Both the position numbers and the translations under genes were made by a program. A stretch of 64,000 bases of DNA from Actinophytocola algeriensis (lineage in GTDB: Bacteria > Actinomycetota > Actinomycetes > Mycobacteriales > Pseudonocardiaceae). Shown here in pieces: positions 16,594 to 23,907 of this stretch; the first letter of the stretch is position 1; each line of letters opens with the position of its first letter. Below the pieces are notes generated by a model. That model was not told the DNA's origin. It saw nothing but the letters and a program-made list of their open reading frames with translations, and did not search any database. The DNA lies in contig NZ_JACHJQ010000002.1 of assembly GCF_014203735.1 (NCBI RefSeq), positions 1,115,224-1,179,223 of the forward strand, read 5' to 3'.

Positions 16594-17511
16594 ATGGGCT
16601 CGTCAACCGAGGCGGTCGACGCGGTGACGGCAGATGTCGTCCGCGGGTTCGAATTCCGGGGCGACGACGAAGTTCTCTCGTGGTGGCAGATCATGCGCAG
16701 GGCGCGCGAGGAGGCGAACGGGGATATCGAGGACCTGGTGAACCGGGTTCGTGCGGCAGTGCTCGACGCGTCGTTCGACGAGCGGATGGTGGACGAATTC
16801 GCTGTGGCGGTGTCGAGCGGGGGAATTGATCTGGTCGAGCGGATCATCGCGCTCGAGCAGTGGATGCCGGATTTCTACTGGACGCTCAGGAATCCCGTCG
16901 AGGAGGCACAGGGCGGCGAGATCGCGGGAGAGTGGGAATGGGTGACCGCGGCCCAGGTCGCCCTCCTGCACGGCTACTGGGGTGACCAGTGGCCCGACCA
17001 GCTGGCCCCATGGCTGGACGAGCGGTGGGGAACGGGATGGGAGCAGAACCCCGCCGAGCACCGGGCCACGTGGCTGGACGCCTTGGTCCAGGAGCTGGCT
17101 GCGCCCGAGGAAGCAGCCGAGGAGGCAGCCGCGCCGCCGTTCGCCTGGGTGCGGCCGGAACAGGCGGACGCCGTGACCGGGATCTGGGGCGTGGACTGGC
17201 ACGACCCGATGCGCCGGCACCTGGACAGCAGGTGGGGTGCGGGCTGGGACGACAACCCCGATGACCACAAGGTGGCCTGGCTGAACGACCTGCTGACCGA
17301 GTGGTCGGCAGGTGCCTCGTCCGGCGAGCAGGAACCCGCCGCCCAGCCGCCGACGAGCGAGCTGTCCTACGACCAGGTGATGGAGCAGGCCTTCGCGAGT
17401 GCCCTGGAGAAGGTGCCGGGGGCCGCCGACCTGCCCGATGACGAGATCGCCCGTGCCCGCGCGACGTTCGCGGCCGAGTTCGAGCGCACCCACCCCCGTC
17501 CCGTCGTCTGA
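16594..17511 (+). CDS. Unrecognised protein with two tandem Trp-rich repeats
   Basis: Protein of 305 residues, acidic and without signal peptide or TM segment. Residues 114-168 and 183-237 are two copies of one about 55-residue unit sharing the pattern W-V-x2-x-Q ... W-G-x2-W ... L-[DE]-x-R-W-G-x-G-W-x2-N-P-x2-H-[RK]-x2-W-L-[DN]-x-L. The first 110 residues are helical (VLSWWQIMRRAREEA). The last 60 end in a helix-forming segment. I do not recognise the family. The stop is 11 nt before the next start, so this is the first gene of a two-gene operon ending at a hairpin. Possible roles: immunity, chaperone or adaptor for the next protein (inference). Confidence 0.85.
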   Translation: MGSSTEAVDAVTADVVRGFEFRGDDEVLSWWQIMRRAREEANGDIEDLVNRVRAAVLDASFDERMVDEFAVAVSSGGIDLVERIIALEQWMPDFYWTLRNPVEEAQGGEIAGEWEWVTAAQVALLHGYWGDQWPDQLAPWLDERWGTGWEQNPAEHRATWLDALVQELAAPEEAAEEAAAPPFAWVRPEQADAVTGIWGVDWHDPMRRHLDSRWGAGWDDNPDDHKVAWLNDLLTEWSAGASSGEQEPAAQPPTSELSYDQVMEQAFASALEKVPGAADLPDDEIARARATFAAEFERTHPRPVV

Positions 17512-17522
17512 GGAGACATGTC

Positions 17523-18428
17523 ATGAGCATGGATGCCAGCACCGAACCGGTAGGTGGCAGTGGCGGCGACGAGGAGGAGGACGAGCAGCGCCCACTGGCG
17601 AACGTCGCGGACCTGCTCGTCAGCACGGCGCTCGCCGAGGCTTCGGCCATCATGTCCGACTCGGCCCCGACCGCCACGGTGCCACCGACGGGCCCGGACG
17701 AGCAGCGGGGCATGAAGCGGAACGCCGCGGCCATGCAGGTGCCGCCGGCGTTCGACAAGAAGACCAAGGAGCGACACAGGGCCGAGTTCAAGAGGGGCCT
17801 CACGGCCGCGCGAAAGCGCATCGGAGAACTGTGGGCCGCGGAGGTCAACCGACGCCGGGAACAGTCGGGAGCAGAGCCGGTTGCCAAGCCGACCCTCGAC
17901 AGCAACGTCGACTTCGGCGACCTGAAGGCGGCGATCAGCGGCCACCCGTGGCGCGCTGAGATCGCCAAGGCGTACAACGCCCAGCTCAGCGACGACAACC
18001 CGGACCAGTTCGGCGAGGAACAGGAACAGGCCGAGCAGGAGCCGGAGGTGAAACGCGGGAAGTTCGACACCGGGGCCGAGGGGTGGACGTACGCCGGTGC
18101 CTGGTCCCAGGGGAAGGCAGGCAGCGGCAAGGCGAACGCGGAGCACCACTACGCGAAACACGGGGACGAGTTCCCCTTCTCCTCGGTCGAGGAGTACACG
18201 AAGGCGGCGATGGCCTTCTGGTGGGACAACCGGGAGAACATGCGCAACCAGGGCAACAAGTTCGTCACGCACAACTACGACCCCAAGACCCCCGACGCGA
18301 AGGCGTTCCTGGTGGCCTGGGACGCCAACAGCAAGTTGCTCACCTTCCACACCCTAAACCAGGCCACCATCATGAGGTGGGCTTCCTCTGTCGAGGACTA
18401 CCTCAGCAAGGCGGTGGAGGAACTCTAG
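17523..18428 (+). CDS. Unrecognised protein with toxin-like C-terminal domain
   Basis: Protein of 301 residues with an acidic, low-complexity N-terminus, a basic helical region (about 75-115, KKTKERHRAEFKRGL), a Glu/Gln-rich linker (about 155-178) and a compact C-terminal domain (about 185-301). The latter reads ANAEHHYAKHGDEFPFSS, VEEYTKAAMAFWWDN, AFLVAWDANSKLLTFHTL. The pattern H-x2-K-H-x2-E-F ... EY-x3-A-x2-F ... F-x-V ... TF is shared with C-terminal nuclease toxins of the Barnase-EndoU-colicin-RelE type (from memory; not tested). No secretion signal is seen. AGGAG at the preceding stop serves as ribosome site. It is cotranscribed with the Trp-rich repeat protein. Confidence 0.82.
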   Translation: MSMDASTEPVGGSGGDEEEDEQRPLANVADLLVSTALAEASAIMSDSAPTATVPPTGPDEQRGMKRNAAAMQVPPAFDKKTKERHRAEFKRGLTAARKRIGELWAAEVNRRREQSGAEPVAKPTLDSNVDFGDLKAAISGHPWRAEIAKAYNAQLSDDNPDQFGEEQEQAEQEPEVKRGKFDTGAEGWTYAGAWSQGKAGSGKANAEHHYAKHGDEFPFSSVEEYTKAAMAFWWDNRENMRNQGNKFVTHNYDPKTPDAKAFLVAWDANSKLLTFHTLNQATIMRWASSVEDYLSKAVEEL

Positions 18429-18460
18429 TCCTGGCGGGTGTGCCGACCAGGCGGCTGAAC

Positions 18461-18485
18461 AAACGCCTGGCATGGCCGGGTGTTT
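18461..18485 (+). terminator. Hairpin terminator of the two-gene operon
   Basis: AAACGCCTGGC-ATG-GCCGGGTGTTT, an 11-bp stem with wobble pairs and a 3-nt loop, 33 nt after the stop codon. Confidence 0.7.
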
Positions 18486-18589
18486 GTGTCTGGTCGACCG
18501 CCATTCGTGGCGGGTGGTGTCCGGCTCGCGAGTACCTCCACTAAGCGCTGTCACGTTACTGATCTTCTGGCTGGGTCCCAACGTTGTCA

Positions 18590-18810
18590 GTTCAGTCCAT
18601 CAGTTCTCCTTTCCACTCCGGACGTTCGCTGCCGTCCGCGGGTTTTGCGGTAGGGCATGATCACCTCGGGGTTACCTTGGTAGCCGCCGTCGGCCATGAC
18701 GGGCCGGTCATTTGCCGATCACCCGGTGCGCCGCGGCGTGTGCGACGCCGAGCAAGGGCCCGATCTGGCGCACGGTCAGGTTCGTGCGCCAGAAGACCGC
18801 GACCAGCAGC
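18590..18810 (-). pseudogene. IS5-type transposase relic
   Basis: Two pieces on the minus strand. LLVAVFWRTNLTVRQIGPLL followed by GVAHAAAHRVIGK is the N-terminal helix-turn-helix of an IS5-group transposase. Directly after, in another frame, VMADGGYQGNPEVIMPYRK matches the conserved DGGYqGNP..IMPyRK block near the C-terminus. The catalytic middle has been deleted, and the frame ends within about 20 codons. No clear terminal inverted repeats were found. Confidence 0.65.
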
Positions 18811-18904
18811 CTTTAGACGGATCGGACGGCGAAGCACGGCCGCAGCCACCTCGACCGCACCGCCGACACCGTGATCGCGCTCATCCGCGTCCGCCACAAC
18901 GTGA

Positions 18905-19660
18905 TCACGTGACGGGTTCGACCTCGAGCCTCAGCCCCGGATACTCGGTCCTGCGCACCTCGACGTGCGAGACGTTTCCTCCGTGGACCAGCCACCACCC
19001 GGCAGGCGGGGTCACCCGGAACTCGTACTCGCCGACCGGCAGGTCGGTGAACCCGAAGTGGCCGTCCGCGTCGGTGTGCACGGTCGCGATGTGCTCGATG
19101 TCGAACAAGCCGACGATCGTGACCTTCACGTCGGGCACCCCCTCGCCCGGGTCCAGCTGCCCGTCGCCATCCTGGTCGTACATGGCGTCACCCATCATGA
19201 TCCCGGTGGCGCCGGGAACCGAGGCACGAGCGGACCCGATGTTGTTCGACTCGTCGTAGTCACCGTTCGCCGCCCCGAACCCGTACGCGATCGTGACCCG
19301 GCCGACGTCATACGACCCGTCCGACACCACACCCCGCAACACGACGGTCACCCGCTCACCGGCCAGGATGTTGACGCCCTCCCCCTCGTACTCGACACCA
19401 CCCCAGTCGGTGATCCCCAGCTCCCAGGAGTCACCGTTGCCGCCACTGTTGATCACCACATGCTCCGCGTCGACCTGCCCGTAGTTGGCGAGCGTGAAGC
19501 TGACCGCGGCCTCCTCGCCCGCCTGGTACGCGAGCTTGTCGAACCTGGTCGCCACGACCGCGACATCCGGCGACTCGGGCTCCGCCCGCGCGACCCCCGC
19601 CGCCCCGGTCAGCACTCCGGCTACCGCCACAACAGCTCCCACCGCGCGCATCGACCTCAT
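18905..19660 (-). CDS. Secreted protein with CARDB-like and SdrD-B-like domains
   Basis: Protein of 251 residues. Signal peptide about 1-26 (VGAVVAVAGVLTGAAGVARA). The first domain (about 30-145; FDKLAYQAGEEAAVSFTLAN) has the look of an Ig-like CARDB domain. The second (about 150-250) begins GDAMYDQDGDGQLDPGEGVP and continues VKVTIVG ... DADGHFGFTDLPVGEYEFRV, the SdrD B-repeat pattern with a calcium-type DxDGDGxxD loop. It should be exported and act as a surface or matrix protein. No sortase signal is present, so it is probably released. Confidence 0.85.
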   Translation of the reverse strand: MRSMRAVGAVVAVAGVLTGAAGVARAEPESPDVAVVATRFDKLAYQAGEEAAVSFTLANYGQVDAEHVVINSGGNGDSWELGITDWGGVEYEGEGVNILAGERVTVVLRGVVSDGSYDVGRVTIAYGFGAANGDYDESNNIGSARASVPGATGIMMGDAMYDQDGDGQLDPGEGVPDVKVTIVGLFDIEHIATVHTDADGHFGFTDLPVGEYEFRVTPPAGWWLVHGGNVSHVEVRRTEYPGLRLEVEPVT

Positions 19661-20229
19661 ACGTGGACCTCCTCAGGTTCGTCCCCGACCCCAGCCTCAG
19701 CGCCCCTAACACGCCGGACCGCGAGCACCCGTTGCCACCCGAGAGCCGCCGTGACCTACCCGTTACCGGCGGATCAGCCGGACGGCGTCGGCGACGACCA
19801 CCCCGTCGGCGTTGGTCAGCTCACCTTTGTCAACCAAGCCTTGAGGAGACGAACACGACCTTGCGTCGACAACGCACCACCCTCGCCGCTGAGCTTTCCC
19901 GTTGCCCGGAACCTCGTCTGAGGTGACCGTTGGTCACCAGGGAGGGTGTCCTCGTGCCGATCCGCGGATCGCGGCTTCCGCGTACCCAGCAAGGATCGTG
20001 TCCCCGCAAGACCGCCAGGATCCACACCAGCAGGTCGAACCGTTAGTGGAGACGGCGGAGGGGGCACGACGGGTCAGGTCCGAGGTGTGATCTTCTTTGT
20101 CTGGTTAACGCCCAGAGGAGATGGATTGGGTTCAACCCCAGTCGCGGCCGGACAAGAACTGCAAGGGCTGGCGCGCCCCGCTCTGCCCTCGGCCAATGCG
20201 CCACCCACCGACCTCGATAGGGTCCAGAC
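19661..20229. other. Intergenic, with a possible minus-strand C-terminal relic
   Basis: On the minus strand near 19767-19830 the frame reads LTNADGVVVADAVRLIRR and stops. This resembles the end of golvesin/xanthan-lyase C-terminal-type domains (ADGxVVADAVRL). Upstream of it the frame is broken. Nothing else is recognisable. Confidence 0.35.
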
Positions 20230-20610
20230 GTGACCGCTCCCGAACTCCGCCGATATCCCTCGGTCGCCGCCTACAACGCCGCGTACCCAGCCTGCGCGAT
20301 GCCGACCGACAGTGCGGCGCGGCATCAGTTGCGGGGTTACCACGTCGCCATGCGAGGCCTGGTCGACGACCTGATGAGCACATCCGGCGCGATGATCGTC
20401 GACTTCCTGCCCGGTGGACCACCGAAGCCGGGCACTCCGGACCGGGTCGGCACGGTGGTGGCAAGTCCATGGCGGGAGGGACCGGTTCTCGTACTGGCAC
20501 AAGGAGTGTCATTGTGGGCGGCGTGGCGGACCGTCGTGAAGCGCTGGCCCACACACCTCTCCGAAGTACGCGACCTGCTTAACCGAGACGACGCGCATCC
20601 GCCGCGTTGA
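20230..20610 (+). CDS. Hypothetical protein
   Basis: Protein of 126 residues with no signal peptide, no TM segment and no recognised motif. It is rich in short helices (ARHQLRGYHVAMRGLVDDLM; VSLWAAWRTVVKRWPTHLSE). Third-position GC is high but a little below that of the neighbours. A hairpin follows the stop, which supports a real transcription unit. The start is weakly supported because no clear ribosome site precedes it. Confidence 0.5.
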   Translation: MTAPELRRYPSVAAYNAAYPACAMPTDSAARHQLRGYHVAMRGLVDDLMSTSGAMIVDFLPGGPPKPGTPDRVGTVVASPWREGPVLVLAQGVSLWAAWRTVVKRWPTHLSEVRDLLNRDDAHPPR

Positions 20611-20617
20611 GTTCGGC

Positions 20618-20639
20618 ACCCGGCTCGGGCAAGCCGGGT
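20618..20639 (+). terminator. Hairpin after the hypothetical gene
   Basis: ACCCGGCT-CGGGCA-AGCCGGGT, a perfect 8-bp stem 7 nt after the stop codon. Confidence 0.5.
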
Positions 20640-20923
20640 CTACGACGCGATGCTTGGCAGCGAAGACAACTACGACATCGACCGTGCCATCAAGCGGAGC
20701 TGGACGCCCGTAGGTCGACATCATCCCGTCGTCGCCGCCCATGACCGCGCGCTGCTCGATGCGGGAACAACGGGTTCTTTGCCACCGCCGACCTCATCCG
20801 TCCTGACGAACGGCCTGTCCGGTGTTCACCTGACAGTCGAGTGGTATCGAGGTTCCTAGTCTTGCGGTGGACGCGGTGCAGGTGCGTCTTCAGTATCACG
20901 AGCATGAACAGGTGGGAGAGCAA
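20640..20923. other. Intergenic, promoter side of the secreted 157-residue protein
   Basis: One plus-strand open frame (20650-20859) lacks protein-like composition and a ribosome site. I see no gene. Confidence 0.4.
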
Positions 20924-21397
20924 ATGGGCTTCGCACAAAGAGTCCTCGCCGGCTTGGTAACCATGGTCACTGTTGCCCTGGGGCTGAGTCTGGCGGTCGC
21001 CGGGCCCGCCGCCGCGGATACCGGAACTTGGAAGCCTTACGGCAACACGAACCCGATCACCTCCAGTCCCAGCACGTGGTCGTGCTCGTCCACTAAGACT
21101 CTCGCACCCAACGTGGGCGCCCAAGTCTGCGTGATCAGGTCGCCCAGCGGAGTCTCCGTACAGGGCGCGATAATCGTGCGCAACAACCGATCCAGCCTCT
21201 TTGAGACGGACGCCTCAGTACGCCTGACCGGCTACCCATCCGGAGACGCGCTGGGTGTCTGGGACTGCCCGCGGTCAGGGGTTGCGAAGAATTCGTGGTC
21301 GGTGTGCTACGGGGACACCCTCGTGCATCAGGGTGATCGGGCGTTCGCGAAAGGATATGCCAACGACGTTTATCTCGGCTCGACACGGAATATCTGA
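20924..21397 (+). CDS. Small secreted protein of unknown function
   Basis: Protein of 157 residues. Signal peptide about 1-32 (VLAGLVTMVTVALGLSLAVA, cleavage near AAA-DT). The mature part is about 125 residues with four Cys that could form two disulfides (TWSCSSTK, AQVCVIRS, GVWDCPRS, WSVCYGDT) and a Ser/Asn-rich beta-like composition. The start ATG 20924 follows GGTGGGAGAG; an open frame extends 19 codons upstream but is not protein-like. A very stable hairpin follows. Function unknown. Confidence 0.8.
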   Translation: MGFAQRVLAGLVTMVTVALGLSLAVAGPAAADTGTWKPYGNTNPITSSPSTWSCSSTKTLAPNVGAQVCVIRSPSGVSVQGAIIVRNNRSSLFETDASVRLTGYPSGDALGVWDCPRSGVAKNSWSVCYGDTLVHQGDRAFAKGYANDVYLGSTRNI

Positions 21398-21423
21398 GCC
21401 AGACAACCTGGGGTAGGGCCTGA

Positions 21424-21458
21424 GTTGTGGGGGCGGCACGGTGTGCCGCCCCCACAAC
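21424..21458 (+). terminator. Perfect 16-bp hairpin terminator
   Basis: GTTGTGGGGGCGGCAC-GGT-GTGCCGCCCCCACAAC: 16 paired bases without mismatch and a 3-nt loop, 27 nt after the stop codon. Confidence 0.85.
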
Positions 21459-22007
21459 CGTCGTCGGGAGCTGGTACGCACGCTGAATGTTCTGCGTCAC
21501 CGTGTTTCTTGGTGTCACCCGCCCTGGTGCGAGGACCAGACGCGAATATCCACACGTTGTCCACACACGGCGACGGTTCGCACGGTTCTGCGCGTCGGCA
21601 GTGACCAGTCGAAGGTAGCGCTTGCCTTGCGACGCCGGGGCGCGTCGAGGTCGACCTGATCGAGCGGGAAGCGCGAACGGTGCAGGAAGTACGTTGCGCA
21701 GGGACCGGACACCGGAGTCGCGGGCGCGGCCGTTCTCGTCGGTGCTGATGCCGATGGCCTGCTCGGCGAATACCCCGCGTGGCACGCGTCGAGGGTGTGG
21801 ATATCCCAGCAGTTCCCGCGCTGCTTTCTTCAGTGGGTTGATCTTGTATTCGCTGGTGCTTGTCTGCACCAGGGTTGGTGTGGCGCACGGGGTAGCAGAG
21901 AGCGGGACCCTGGCTGCGGGCCTGCTCAGGAACGACCTGATAGAGCAGCAGTAATGCCGTGCTTCAGTGACCCGGTTGGGTGATCGCGCTCGGGTAGCCT
22001 CCCGGGC
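21459..22007. other. Gene-poor stretch, possibly decayed coding DNA
   Basis: About 550 nt. One minus-strand frame gives protein-like fragments (KKAARELLGYPHPRR; AEQAIGISTDENGRARDSG) but no start, no motif and no continuity. I cannot assign it. Confidence 0.35.
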
Positions 22008-22391
22008 ATGGCTACTCATTGGACACTTGGCTGTGACGCCGCCGACCCCAGGCGGCTTGCCGCGTTCTGGGCGTTGGCGCTCGGGTATGTGGATGAGCCT
22101 GGCTATGACTTCCCTGAGGGTGCGTCGATCATCGATCCGGACGGCAAGGGACCGGCGATCGGATTTCTCAGGGTGTCTGAGCCGAAGACCGCCAAGAACC
22201 GCATGCACGTCGACATCCGGGTCGCGGGAGAGCCTCCATGGGACATGATGGAGCGTGAACAGCTGATCCGCGCGAAGGTGACCGAACTGGTTGCTGCCGG
22301 AGCGACAGCAGTGAGCGAGGAGTCGAACGGCGGTGTCCTCGATCACGTCGTCATGTATGACCCCGAAGGAAACGAGTTTTGTGTTGCCTGA
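22008..22391 (+). CDS. VOC-family (glyoxalase-like) protein
   Basis: Protein of 127 residues, a single vicinal-oxygen-chelate domain: HWTLGCDAADPRRLAAFWAL, PEGASIIDPDGKGPAIGFLR, NRMHVDIRV, and VMYDPEGNEFCVA at the end, the usual C-terminal strand with the metal-ligand Glu. Such glyoxalase-like proteins are small cytoplasmic enzymes or resistance and binding proteins; the substrate is unknown. The gene stands alone between relics. Confidence 0.9.
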   Translation: MATHWTLGCDAADPRRLAAFWALALGYVDEPGYDFPEGASIIDPDGKGPAIGFLRVSEPKTAKNRMHVDIRVAGEPPWDMMEREQLIRAKVTELVAAGATAVSEESNGGVLDHVVMYDPEGNEFCVA

Positions 22392-22494
22392 GTGGGTGGT
22401 TGAGTTGTCATGTCGGCTCCGAGTGCCGGTGTGAGGCTTGGCTTGTGACCGGGATGCCAAGGTGGACTGCTGGTCGCCGGAGCCGACGCTGGGT

Positions 22495-22692
22495 GTAGCC
22501 GCGTTTGGCTCGCAGGAAGGTCAGGGTCATGTCGATGCCTTCGATCTCGCCGGCCCAGCCCTCGGCGCGGGTGCGGCGGTCGACGAGGTCGGCTTCGAGT
22601 TCGTCGAGCCGGGCGGGCATCTTGGGGTTGACGTGCAGCATCGGGCAGCGGATTTGCCTCGCGTTCTGGTCGCGGAGAATGCGGCCATGAGC
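22495..22692 (-). pseudogene. C-terminal relic of a tyrosine-recombinase-type integrase (copy 1)
   Basis: Minus-strand frame with RCPMLHVNPKMPARLDELEA, then DLVDRRTRAEGWAGEIEGID and LTFLRAKR. This is the Cys-motif and coiled-coil tail found at the end of a family of actinobacterial integrases (CxRCPmLR.DP...RLdEl..NL..R). Only this tail remains; the catalytic domain is missing. Confidence 0.6.
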
Positions 22693-22826
22693 AACGAAGC
22701 GAGATGTGCCGTGGTGGCGGCGCTGATCAGCCTTGCGGGAAGCCAACTGCCGCGATAGGGCGGACGCCGGCCGCGGCCTTGCCGACTTTGCCGAGATGTT
22801 GGAAGCCACAGGGCCGCTGCCGGGAC

Positions 22827-23030
22827 TCATACTGCTGTGCTCGATGTGTTCGGGATGATCGCCAGCCGGTCGACGAGGTTGGCGTGGATCTCCTCCAGTC
22901 GCGGCATGTGGGCGGAATCAGCCCGAAGGAGTGGGCATCTGACACACGCATTTTCGTGCTGGCAAGGGGTTCCGTGGTCGCGACCACAGGTTCCGAGGGC
23001 CACACTCCGCAGTTCGAAGTTTCTCTGCAC
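22827..23030 (-). pseudogene. C-terminal relic of the same integrase family (copy 2)
   Basis: Minus-strand frame with LGTCGRDHGTPCQHENACVR, then CPLLRADSAHMPRLEEIHAN and LVDRLA, after which the similarity ends. It overlaps in content with copy 1 (same CPxLxxxxxxxPRLxE block) and lies head-to-tail with it, so the two come from related but separate elements. Confidence 0.6.
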
Positions 23031-23190
23031 TAGTCAAGTTGATCTTCGTGGTGAGGTTGAGGAGTCGGGTTTCGGTCTCTTCCTGGCTGAGGTGGGGTGG
23101 GGTGGGTGAGTCCGACACCGATGAGGAGCATGCGTAGTCGGTGGTGGTCGCGGTTGCGGAAGCCGCCGGGATGCTGTTGACGCGGGTCTG
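23030..23190 (-). pseudogene. Possible transposase C-terminal relic
   Basis: A minus-strand frame contains GGFRNRDHHRLRMLLIGVGL, like the conserved tail GFRNRxxYRLRMLLI of some DDE transposases. The family cannot be fixed. The rest is lost, probably by joining to the HxlR gene end. Confidence 0.4.
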
Positions 23191-23204
23191 ACGGAGCGGC
23201 CCCG

Positions 23205-23831
23205 TCAGGTGGCGAAGACGGTGTGGACGACGGACTCGTCGCCGTCGATCTCGACCAGTCCGAGAGCGCGGGCGTCGCTGAGGGTGAGGGCGCCGGCGGC
23301 GAGGCCGAGGACGTAGGCGGGGTCGGCGCGGACCGTGGCGTCGAGGTCGCGGCCGTCATGCGGGCCGACCTCGAAGCCGGAGCGCGTCGCGCGAAGCTCG
23401 AAGAGCTGGCCGCCGATCTCGAGGCCGACCGTCGCCGCGCGGCGGACCTTGACCCGGGTGCCGAGCAGGGCAGGGACGGCGAGGGCGAGCCACTCCGGGC
23501 GGAAGGAGTCGCCGTCGGGGCCGCGGACCATCAACGGGGTGGACCAACGGATCAGGCTCTCGATCGGCTGGCGCAGCTCGGCACCCCACTGCGTGAGGGC
23601 GTACTCGACCACGCTGCCCGAGCCGGCCAGTCGCCGCTCGACCACGCCCGAGGCCTCGAGGTCGCGGAGCCGGTCGGCGAGCAGGTTGGTCGCGATGCCG
23701 GGGAGGCCGTCGATCAGGTCACGGTAGCGGGCGGGGGCGATGAGGAGCTGGCGGACGATGAGCAGGTTCCACCGGTCGCCGACGACCTCAAGGGACCGGG
23801 CGAGCCCGCAGTACTGGCCGTAGCTACGCAT
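23205..23831 (-). CDS. HxlR-family transcriptional regulator
   Basis: Protein of 208 residues. The winged helix is at about 1-95 with the HxlR signature: YGQYCGLARSLEVVGDRWNL, LIVRQLLIAPARYRDLIDGL, PGIATNLLADRLRDLEASGV, VVEYALTQWGAELRQPIESL. The extra C-terminal domain (about 110-208) resembles an SCP2-like lipid-binding domain (FELRATRSGFEVGPHDGRDL), as in longer members. It is divergent from the dehalogenase-like hydrolase, and the 76-nt gap holds a perfect inverted repeat, so it probably represses both. Confidence 0.9.
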   Translation of the reverse strand: MRSYGQYCGLARSLEVVGDRWNLLIVRQLLIAPARYRDLIDGLPGIATNLLADRLRDLEASGVVERRLAGSGSVVEYALTQWGAELRQPIESLIRWSTPLMVRGPDGDSFRPEWLALAVPALLGTRVKVRRAATVGLEIGGQLFELRATRSGFEVGPHDGRDLDATVRADPAYVLGLAAGALTLSDARALGLVEIDGDESVVHTVFAT

Positions 23832-23841
23832 AATACCCTCT

Positions 23842-23858
23842 ACTTGACGGTCTCAAGT
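23842..23858. promoter_or_regulatory. Inverted-repeat operator between HxlR regulator and hydrolase
   Basis: ACTTGA-CGGTC-TCAAGT, a perfect 6-bp inverted repeat with a 5-nt spacer in the 76-nt divergent promoter. A third half-site TCAAGT lies at 23872-23877. Confidence 0.72.
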
Positions 23859-23907
23859 GCGCGTGACAGCCTCAAGTTTACCGCAGACCGAGCCAAGAAG
23901 GGCTGCC

